Assembly: GCA_002385465.1 (NCBI GenBank) | Contig: DGDN01000072.1 | Location: 1-24,309, forward strand | DNA: 24,309 nucleotides | Source: Candidatus Fermentithermobacillaceae bacterium UBA3951 | GTDB lineage: Bacteria; Bacillota; Sulfobacillia; Fermentithermobacillales; Fermentithermobacillaceae | Direction of reading: 5' to 3' | Part shown: in pieces, positions 1 to 4,899 of the stretch | Numbering within the stretch: position 1 is the stretch's first letter | Layout: every line of letters begins with the position of its first letter | Program-made: the position numbers and the translations under genes | Notes under the pieces: model-generated | Told to the model about the DNA's origin: nothing | The model's input: only the letters and a program-made list of their open reading frames with translations | Database searches by the model: none

Positions 1-316
1 TCTGGACGCTTTGGTGATAGCCCTCAATGACGACGATACGAGTGGAATAACGGCCGCTATAGACTCGATCTCTCAAGACATTGAAGATGTCTTGTCCGCC
101 CGGGCCCAGAACGGCGCCCGCATTCACCGCATTGACGTGCTCGAAAGCAAGCTCCAGAGCCTTGATATCGAGTTCCAGCGGCTGCTTTCAAATGTTGAGG
201 ATGTTGACCTAACCGAGATTTTGGTCAAGCTGAAGTCCGCAGAGGCATCTTATCAGGCAGCACTGGGGGCCGGTGCGAGACTCATCCAGCCTACCCTTCT
301 GGATTACCTAAGGTAG
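1..316 (+). CDS. flgL: Flagellar hook-associated protein 3 (FlgL), C-terminal fragment
   Basis: This is the 3' end of a gene that begins before the window. The frame is open from base 2, so the TTG at 11 is not a real start. About 104 residues are visible. They end in the amphipathic helix and terminus typical of FlgL and the flagellin family: ARIHRIDVLESKL, then EILVKLKSAEASYQAALGAG and a final QPTLLDYLR. FlgL forms the junction between hook (through FlgK) and filament, and is exported by the flagellar type III system; this C-terminal helix packs in the D0/D1 core. The gene lies 23 bases upstream of fliW, the usual Firmicutes order flgK-flgL-fliW-csrA, and is probably cotranscribed with it. 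Flagellin shares the fold, but the ending and the context favour FlgL. Confidence 0.88.
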   Translation, partial: LDALVIALNDDDTSGITAAIDSISQDIEDVLSARAQNGARIHRIDVLESKLQSLDIEFQRLLSNVEDVDLTEILVKLKSAEASYQAALGAGARLIQPTLLDYLR

Positions 317-339
317 GCCGCTTCTAGGAGGAACAATTC

Positions 340-795
340 ATGAAGATCCTCACGAAGAGATTCGGGTTGGTTGAAGTTGATCCCTCGAAGGCGCTGACTT
401 TTCCAGATGGCCTTATAGGGTTTTCCGAGTACAAGGATTACTTGGTGATCGACCTGGAGGCCGGTGATGGGAGCCTCAAGCTGTTGCAGTCCATCGATGA
501 GCCTACCCTGGAATTTGTGATCTTGGATCCACGGTGCGTGTTCCTAAACTACGACCCGGAGCTCTATCCAAACGACCTTGCGGGGCTCCAAGTTGATTCC
601 CCCGATGAGCTTATGCTCTTGGTGGTCGTCACCGTCCCCAAGGATGTAAGGAAGATGACGGCCAACTTGCAGGCGCCTTTGGTGGTTAACCCCAAGAGAA
701 GACTGGGCAAGCAGGTGGTTCTGGCTTCGCCGGAGTATACAACCAAACACAGTGTCTTGAAGGCTCTGGCAAGTCAAGTAAGAAGGACTGGTTAA
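340..795 (+). CDS. fliW: Flagellar assembly factor FliW (CsrA antagonist)
   Basis: The protein has 151 residues, the usual FliW length. FliW is cytoplasmic; in Bacillus it binds either flagellin or CsrA, so that free flagellin releases FliW to block CsrA and allow flagellin translation. Family signatures visible are the N-terminal TKRFGLVEVDPSKALTFPDG followed by LIGFSEYKDYLVI, the central LLQSIDEPTLEFVILDP, and VVVTVPKDVRKMTANLQAP followed by LVVNPKRR. The start is supported by a perfect AGGAGG at 326-331, eight bases before ATG. The next gene, csrA, begins three bases after the stop, so the two partners are almost certainly coupled in expression. Confidence 0.95.
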   Translation: MKILTKRFGLVEVDPSKALTFPDGLIGFSEYKDYLVIDLEAGDGSLKLLQSIDEPTLEFVILDPRCVFLNYDPELYPNDLAGLQVDSPDELMLLVVVTVPKDVRKMTANLQAPLVVNPKRRLGKQVVLASPEYTTKHSVLKALASQVRRTG

Positions 796-798
796 GTC

Positions 799-1059
799 GT
801 GCTTGTTCTTACCCGCAAGAAGGGGCAGGCTATCCTAATTGGCGACGATATAGTGGTGACGGTCACCGAAGTCAGGGGCAGGGGGGCCAAAGCTCTCGTG
901 AAACTGGGCATTGAGGCGCCCGCGGGTACAAAGGTCCTCCGCGAAGAAGTGATCAAAGAAGTTGTGGACGAGATGGCCCTTGCGAGCGGAAGCGAGTTTG
1001 ACCTCAAAGAGCTCCAGGCAAAGATGAAGACTGCCAAAGAGCCCAAACCCCAATCCTAA
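799..1059 (+). CDS. csrA: Carbon storage regulator CsrA (translational repressor)
   Basis: This 86-residue protein is a small RNA-binding dimer that represses translation by covering GGA-containing sites near the SD; in Bacillus the main target is the flagellin mRNA. The start MLVLTRKKGQAILIGDDIVV is canonical and carries the strand-1 residues L4 and R6 that contact RNA. The second RNA-binding arginine is kept (KVLREEV, R48, matching R44 of the E. coli protein). The offset of exactly four comes from extra residues between strands 2 and 3 (VRGRGAKALVKLGIEAP). The usual histidine before that arginine is leucine. A C-terminal extension of about 30 residues is present; in Bacillus this region binds FliW. 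The GTG start has AGAAGGA at 781-787 and lies three bases after fliW. Confidence 0.93.
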   Translation: MLVLTRKKGQAILIGDDIVVTVTEVRGRGAKALVKLGIEAPAGTKVLREEVIKEVVDEMALASGSEFDLKELQAKMKTAKEPKPQS

Positions 1060-1083
1060 ACTCGGCATCCTCCTTTCCGATAC
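1057..1083 (+). promoter_or_regulatory. Sigma-28 (SigD/FliA)-type promoter for fliD-fliS-fliT
   Basis: TAAA at 1057-1060 is followed after exactly 15 bases by TCCGATAC at 1076-1083. The known sigma-28 consensus is TAAA-N15-GCCGATAT, so the -35 core matches fully and the -10 matches six of eight positions. The predicted start near 1090 gives a leader of about 60 bases to fliD. The -35 overlaps the csrA stop codon. Late flagellar genes such as fliD are classic targets of this sigma factor. No transcript data are available, so this rests on pattern and context. Confidence 0.65.
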
Positions 1084-1104
1084 CTACGGTGATTGACCTA
1101 TTTG

Positions 1105-1143
1105 TCTCGTTCAGCGAAGCGTAACTGAAACGGGCGAGAGGTG
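1105..1143 (+). promoter_or_regulatory. Leader hairpin overlapping the fliD Shine-Dalgarno
   Basis: TCTCG TTCAG at 1105-1114 can pair with CTGAA at 1125-1129 and CGAGA at 1135-1139, leaving a five-base bulge (1130-1134) and a ten-base loop. The outer arm covers GAGA of the fliD SD site (GAGAGGTG, 1136-1143), seven bases before the ATG at 1151. Such a structure could lower or regulate translation, but its stability is modest because of the bulge. Confidence 0.35.
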
Positions 1144-1150
1144 AGTTCTT

Positions 1151-2986
1151 ATGCCAATATCTCTCAACGTGACCGGTCTGGATACCGATACCATCATCCA
1201 GCAGCTCATGGCCATCGAGAGACAGCCCCTCCAGAGACTGGAGCAACAAAGGACTGTCTTGGCCAACCGAAAGAGCGCTTGGGATTCTATAAGGACGAAG
1301 ATGTCGAATGTATCTTCGAGGCTCACGGCGCTTACCGGAGTATCGACTTTCCACGGTAAGAAAGTAGTAGTGGCGAACAGCGCCGTTGCTTCGGCCACCG
1401 CTTCGTCATCGGCTTTACCCGGTACTTACAGCTTGAGAGTTACTTCTCTTGCCACGGGCCAGATAGTGGGTTCGGGCCTCTTTAACTCGGCCGACTCGCC
1501 GCTCGGGATATCCGGCAGCATAACTATACGCGGGCAGGCGATAGAGCTGAACTCAAGCGACAGTCTCTCGTCGATCGCAGCCAAGATTAACGCTTCTCGG
1601 GAAGCGGGTGTACAGGCATCGGTTCTCCAGACTGAGCCCAACAAGTACAGGCTGGTCCTTACTTCTCTGGAGCTCGGTACTGCCAACACCATGACCTTCG
1701 ATGGTAGCCTGAGCGCCCTGCAAGCTTTGGGGATTGTCGATGAGGGCGGAAACCTGAATGAGATACAGGCCGCCTCCGACGCAGTTTTCAGCCTAAACGG
1801 CGTTGAGTTTGTGAGGCACTCCAACACGATTTCAGATGTCGTGCCCGGTCTTACCTTGAACCTGGCTCAGGCCGTGGATCCGGTGACCGGCATGGGCGGA
1901 GTAACCGCCATCACGGTTTCGCCCGACGACGATGCGGTTGTTGAGGCCGTGAAGCAGTTTGTAGTCGACTACAACACTCTCGTCGACACAATCAAGTCCT
2001 ACAATTCCTACGACGCAGCTACGGGGACTTCGGGAACACTCTTCGGAGATCCGTTGCTCCGGAGGCTACTCCATGCTCTAAGAGAAGTCATATTCAAGAA
2101 GGTTGAAGGATCTCTGCCCGGGTTCGAAAGCTTGCCTTCGGTGGGCATAAGCACCGGCGCGCCCGGGGCTTACACCAAGGACGGGAAGATCGTCTTGGAT
2201 GAAGCCAAACTTCGCGAGGCGCTTGCCGCAAACCGTGAAGCCGTAATGACGCTTTTCGGTGCAAGAGCCCCCAACGTAGCACTTGCCTCTGCCGGTGCTT
2301 CTGTGACGGCTTCCAGCACCTTCGGGCCGGAGTATTCGGCCGATAGCGTGATCGACGGTGCCTACTCTTCTCTCCTGTGGGGTCAAGGAGGAGGATGGGC
2401 CGACGGGACCCCCGGGGTATTCCCCGACTTCCTTGAGATCGACTTGGGAGTAGAGAGGACCATAGATAGGATCGGGCTCTATACGATAAACAGCGAGCAG
2501 TACCCAGCCGAGTCGTATGGCGTAAGGGACCTGGAGGTTCTTTACTGGGACAGCGTGGAATCCGCATGGGTGAACCTGTTCACGGTGACCGGCAACACCC
2601 AGGAGTACATTTCACAGACGTTTGACCCGGTAACGACGAACAAAATACGGGTAAACATTACCGGTTCAAACGACGACCAACACTCACGGATCCTCGAAGT
2701 CCAAGCCTTCGTGAAGAACGACGGTGCTTTTTCCGGTCTTGCCGACGTTATCCGTATGTACACGTCGTCCGACGGGCTACTCCGCGGAAGGACCGAAGAG
2801 ATCGACCGCCTCGACAGGGATCTCTCCAGGCAGATCGAGAGCATGCAAAGGCGCCTCGACATGCGCCTGGAATCCTTGAGGAGGAAGTTCACAGCACTTG
2901 AAATGATGCTCCATCAGTTCAACGCACAAAGCGCTTGGCTTTCGCAGCAACTAATGTCCCTATCATACGACAGACAGAATGGGTGA
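1151..2986 (+). CDS. fliD: Flagellar filament cap FliD with inserted F5/8-type-C (discoidin-like) domain
   Basis: FliD caps the growing flagellar filament and directs flagellin folding at the tip. The 611-residue protein starts with the FliD N-terminal domain (SLNVTGLDTDTIIQQLMAIE, about 1-105). The FliD C-terminal domain is visible at about 205-372 and resumes at about 525-611, ending in a coiled-coil helix (TSSDGLLRGRTEEIDRLDRD onward) and FNAQSAWLSQQL. Between the halves, residues about 375-521 (2273-2713) read as a discoidin/F5-8C domain: NVALAS, TASSTFGPEYSADSVIDG, WGQGGGWADGTPG, FLEIDLGVERTIDRIGLY, DLEVLYWDSVESAWVNL, TTNKIRVNITG and SRILEVQAF. Without the insert the protein would be about 464 residues, a usual FliD length. 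The insert adds a probable glycan-binding unit at the filament tip. Start: ATG with GAGAGGTG at 1136-1143. fliS follows immediately. Confidence 0.93.
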   Translation: MPISLNVTGLDTDTIIQQLMAIERQPLQRLEQQRTVLANRKSAWDSIRTKMSNVSSRLTALTGVSTFHGKKVVVANSAVASATASSSALPGTYSLRVTSLATGQIVGSGLFNSADSPLGISGSITIRGQAIELNSSDSLSSIAAKINASREAGVQASVLQTEPNKYRLVLTSLELGTANTMTFDGSLSALQALGIVDEGGNLNEIQAASDAVFSLNGVEFVRHSNTISDVVPGLTLNLAQAVDPVTGMGGVTAITVSPDDDAVVEAVKQFVVDYNTLVDTIKSYNSYDAATGTSGTLFGDPLLRRLLHALREVIFKKVEGSLPGFESLPSVGISTGAPGAYTKDGKIVLDEAKLREALAANREAVMTLFGARAPNVALASAGASVTASSTFGPEYSADSVIDGAYSSLLWGQGGGWADGTPGVFPDFLEIDLGVERTIDRIGLYTINSEQYPAESYGVRDLEVLYWDSVESAWVNLFTVTGNTQEYISQTFDPVTTNKIRVNITGSNDDQHSRILEVQAFVKNDGAFSGLADVIRMYTSSDGLLRGRTEEIDRLDRDLSRQIESMQRRLDMRLESLRRKFTALEMMLHQFNAQSAWLSQQLMSLSYDRQNG

Positions 2987-2990
2987 TCAC

Positions 2991-3407
2991 ATGGCCATCG
3001 TGACCGGTGCATACGGGACGACAAGTGGAAGGGATCGGGCACTCTCAACATACAGGCAGATGAGCATAGAGACTGCTGCTCCAGCGGAATTAGTCCTTAT
3101 GCTCTACAACAGGGCTCTCCGCACTATGGAAGAAGCTGCGGATTGCCTGGGGCGGAAAGATATGGAGAGGTCCAACCAGAGGCTTCAGAAGGCCCAGGAT
3201 ATAGTCGACGAGCTCAGGTTTTCTCTCAACATCGAAGCCGGAGGGAAACTGGCCAGTGACTTAGCCGCTGTGTATGAGTACGTAAACTCCAGGCTCCTTA
3301 TGGCCAATATCAAGAAAGACGCGTCATTCGTGGGCGAGGCGGCAAGGGTACTCACTGAAATAAGGGACGGTTGGGCCGAAGTAGTGGAGAAACATGGGTA
3401 CCGCTAG
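2991..3407 (+). CDS. fliS: Flagellin export chaperone FliS
   Basis: FliS binds the C-terminal helix of flagellin in the cytoplasm, prevents premature polymerisation and delivers it to the export gate. The 138-residue protein shows the family pattern: YRQMSIETAAPAELVLMLYN near the N-terminus, then KAQDIVDELRFSLNIEAGG, and LLMANIKKDASFVGEAARVL with EIRDGW. I chose the ATG at 2991, which has GGGTGATC (2981-2988) as ribosome-binding site and follows the fliD stop by four bases. An in-frame ATG at 2979 would overlap fliD by eight bases and has no clear SD site. The gene lies in the fliD-fliS-fliT order and is probably expressed from the sigma-28-type promoter before fliD. Confidence 0.93.
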   Translation: MAIVTGAYGTTSGRDRALSTYRQMSIETAAPAELVLMLYNRALRTMEEAADCLGRKDMERSNQRLQKAQDIVDELRFSLNIEAGGKLASDLAAVYEYVNSRLLMANIKKDASFVGEAARVLTEIRDGWAEVVEKHGYR

Positions 3408-3765
3408 AGAAGACGTTGCCGTAATAGATGCCATCAGGCGGCTCGTCACGGTGACTCGGGCCGTCCGCGACTCTGCCGTGGCCCGGGACTTTGAGGCGCT
3501 CCCGGAGGCCATCGGGAAACGCGAAGAAATCATATCGTCTCTTAAGTCGCGCGGTGGAGTTGGCAAAATCTCGACCGCCCGCCGGAACGAGGCTATAGAA
3601 GCGCTTCTCAAGATACGCGAGATGGAAGCCGAAGTGGTTAAGGTCTTTGAAAGCGAGATGGACAGAGACAACCAGGCCATTGAGGACGTGACGGCCAAGG
3701 TTAAAGCGCTTTCGGCCTATGAGCGCCTTGTCCCCAAACCGCGAAGGTTCGACACCCATAAGTAG
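3394..3765 (+). CDS. FliT-like flagellar chaperone (by position and character)
   Basis: This 123-residue, mostly helical, charged protein directly follows fliS and overlaps it by 14 bases, which implies translational coupling. In Firmicutes this slot is normally occupied by FliT, the export chaperone of FliD. The segment EALPEAIGKREEIISSLKSR followed by a helix (EALLKIREMEAEVVKVFESE) matches the layout of FliT/FlgN-type chaperones, which have an N-terminal helix bundle around a KREEL-like motif. Sequence conservation in this family is weak, so the call depends mostly on location. GGAG at 3386-3389 precedes the ATG at 3394. No residues specific to FliT could be confirmed by eye. Confidence 0.6.
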   Translation: MGTAREDVAVIDAIRRLVTVTRAVRDSAVARDFEALPEAIGKREEIISSLKSRGGVGKISTARRNEAIEALLKIREMEAEVVKVFESEMDRDNQAIEDVTAKVKALSAYERLVPKPRRFDTHK

Positions 3766-3799
3766 GTGGCGCCTCCAACATCCTAGAGATGTCGAATAA

Positions 3800-3834
3800 T
3801 GGAAAAGCCCCGGATAACCGGGGCTCTTGTTTTC
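3800..3834. terminator. Bidirectional rho-independent terminator
   Basis: AGCCCCGG (3806-3813) and CCGGGGCT (3818-3825) form a perfect 8-bp stem with the tetraloop ATAA. On the plus strand it is followed by CTTGTTTT; on the minus strand it is followed by TTTT. It lies between the convergent flagellar operon and the cold-shock gene and can end transcription from both sides. Confidence 0.88.
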
Positions 3835-3846
3835 GCTTAGCTTACG

Positions 3847-4047
3847 TTAGGAAGCCTTAACCACGTTAGCTGCCTGCAGACCTTTGGGGCCTTCGACGAT
3901 GTCGAACTCGACAAAGTCGCCCTGGTTGAGGGTCCGGAACCCGTCGCTCTGGATAGCAGTGTAGTGGACGAAAACGTCCGGGCCGTCATCGCGCTCGATG
4001 AAGCCATAACCCTTTTCCGCGTTGAACCATTTGACTCTACCTTGCAT
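3847..4047 (-). CDS. Cold-shock protein (CspA/CspB family RNA chaperone)
   Basis: This 66-residue single cold-shock domain has the standard length. It binds single-stranded RNA and DNA and melts secondary structure, mainly during cold or growth transitions. The start MQGRVKWFNAEKGYGFIERD contains RNP1 (KGYGFI, residues 12-17). RNP2 is DVFVHY (24-29), with tyrosine where phenylalanine is common. The closing GPKGLQAANVVKA is typical. A perfect AGGAGGA (4058-4064 on the minus strand) lies ten bases before ATG. The gene is monocistronic, with its own promoter and leader upstream and a terminator just downstream. It is convergent with the flagellar operon. Confidence 0.96.
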   Translation of the reverse strand: MQGRVKWFNAEKGYGFIERDDGPDVFVHYTAIQSDGFRTLNQGDFVEFDIVEGPKGLQAANVVKAS

Positions 4048-4049
4048 TT

Positions 4050-4098
4050 CGGGACATTCCTCCTAAATTGCAGACGACGGGTCCCGGCCACGTCGTCT
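4050..4098 (-). promoter_or_regulatory. Structured csp leader: hairpin with possible pseudoknot over the start region
   Basis: On the minus strand the csp leader contains AGACGACG (4098-4091) and CGTCGTCT (4079-4072), a perfect 8-bp stem with an 11-base loop. The loop holds CGGGAC (4086-4081), which is fully complementary to GTCCCG (4055-4050), located between the SD (4064-4058) and the ATG (4047-4045). Pairing of the two would make an H-type pseudoknot enclosing the SD. Cold-shock mRNAs elsewhere are known to use leader refolding as a temperature sensor; whether this one does so is an inference. Confidence 0.45.
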
Positions 4099-4123
4099 CC
4101 TGGAGCTTTCTGCTCGTGCTCGC

Positions 4124-4152
4124 ACTATAGCATTCCCCAAAGGGCCAGTCAA
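4124..4152 (-). promoter_or_regulatory. Sigma-A promoter of the cold-shock gene
   Basis: Read on the minus strand, TTGACT (4152-4147) is followed by a 17-base spacer and TATAGT (4129-4124). Both hexamers match the sigma-A consensus at five of six positions. The predicted start near 4117 gives a leader of about 70 bases that contains the hairpin. Confidence 0.8.
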
Positions 4153-4172
4153 CAGACATTTTGCCCAGTGCC

Positions 4173-4246
4173 TGTGGATAATGTGAACAACTCTGTTGAT
4201 ATCCAGTTAGGACTGGATTTTCCCATGGGGATATCGCTGTGGATTG
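4173..4246. other. Gene-free segment with a cluster of DnaA-box-like 9-mers
   Basis: The 337 bases between csp and hpf hold no convincing gene. TTATCCACA (minus strand, 4181-4173) is a perfect DnaA box. It directly abuts TTGTTCACA (4190-4182, one mismatch to TTATNCACA). ATATCAACA nearby (4202-4194) and CAATCCACA (4246-4238) each have two mismatches. Between them lies ATCCAGT-TAGG-ACTGGAT (4201-4218), a 7-bp hairpin followed by TTT. The run resembles text from bacterial origins, but neither dnaA nor dnaN is present here. Confidence 0.4.
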
Positions 4247-4321
4247 TCAGGACATGTCGAAGAGAGCTGGAACGCCGCCACAAAGGTCGAATGAAGGCGG
4301 CTTTCCTCACGGCAGGAGATG

Positions 4322-4348
4322 GAAGGATTCAGCCTTCTCGCAGGGAAT
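4322..4348 (+). promoter_or_regulatory. Sigma-H-like promoter for hpf
   Basis: GAAGGATTC (4322-4330), an 11-base spacer and AGGGAAT (4342-4348) followed by AA fit the Bacillus sigma-H pattern RnAGGAwWW-N11-12-RnnGAATww at every fixed position; only the last W is missed. The start would fall near 4355, about 30 bases before the hpf ATG. The hpf homologue of B. subtilis (yvyD) is known to respond to sigma-H and sigma-B, which fits. No good sigma-A -35 is present. Confidence 0.5.
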
Positions 4349-4384
4349 AATATAGCTCAAAGGTTCTCTCGGGAGGTCGGTTAA

Positions 4385-4897
4385 ATGCAGATAAACGTGA
4401 GGGGCAAGAACATCGATGTGAACCCGAGCCTCAAGCAATACGCCGAGAAGAGGCTATCTAAGATCGACCGCTACATCAAACAGACTCCCCTCGCAGTCCA
4501 AGTCACTTTCTCAACCGAGCGAGATAATTACGTTGTTGAAGTCACCATCCCCCTAAACGGCTATCTCCTGCGCGCCGAGGAATCGGCCAGGGATGCGTTC
4601 AGTTCGGTGGACAACGTTATGGAGAAGCTTGAGAAGCAGATTGAGAAGTACCGTACCAAGCTTTTCAAGCGGGATAAAGTAGAGATTGCCTCTCAACCTC
4701 GAGAAGAACTGGAGAATGCGCGTATAGTGAAGGTCAAACGCTTCCCCATGAAGCCGATGATGCCCGAAGAAGCGGCCATGCAGATGGAGCTTCTGGGCCA
4801 TGACTTCTTTGTGTTCCACAACGCCGAGAACCATACGGTCAACGTGGTGTACAGGCGCAAGGATGGAAACTACGGCCTCATAGAGCCCGAGGAATAG
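4385..4897 (+). CDS. hpf: Long-form ribosome hibernation promoting factor (HPF)
   Basis: Long HPF binds the 30S subunit and dimerises 70S ribosomes into inactive 100S particles in stationary phase or stress. The 170-residue protein has both parts. The RaiA/S30AE domain (about 1-98) starts MQINVRGKNIDVNPSLKQYA, with the EKRLSKIDRYI helix and a basic KYRTKLFKRDK end. A linker is followed by the C-terminal dimerisation domain (about 112-168) with IVKVKRFPMKPMMPEEAAMQ, LLGHDFFVFHNAE and VVYRRKDGNYGLIEPE. A gene with only the short form would end near residue 100. GGGAGG at 4370-4375 precedes the ATG. Upstream is a sigma-H-like promoter; the next gene starts two bases after the stop. Confidence 0.96.
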   Translation: MQINVRGKNIDVNPSLKQYAEKRLSKIDRYIKQTPLAVQVTFSTERDNYVVEVTIPLNGYLLRAEESARDAFSSVDNVMEKLEKQIEKYRTKLFKRDKVEIASQPREELENARIVKVKRFPMKPMMPEEAAMQMELLGHDFFVFHNAENHTVNVVYRRKDGNYGLIEPEE

Positions 4898-4899
4898 AG

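Noticed and set aside
638..656. CsrA-site-like CCAAGGATGT followed by a second GGA inside fliW
   Set aside because: It matches the CsrA consensus well but codes the conserved PKDV segment of FliW, shows no hairpin presenting GGA, and is about 150 bases from the csrA start.
2094..2567. Minus-strand open frame opposite the FliD insert
   Set aside because: Arg- and Ser-rich low-complexity antisense translation without a start signal; the plus strand reads as a coherent discoidin-like domain.
4274..4301. GCCGCC/GGCGGC hairpin upstream of hpf as a terminator
   Set aside because: Six pairs with a 16-base loop and only three T after it; no gene on the plus strand needs termination there.
3964..4350. 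Plus-strand open frame of 128 codons over csp and the gap
   Set aside because: It runs antisense through the cold-shock gene and its promoter, lacks an SD and has no family character.
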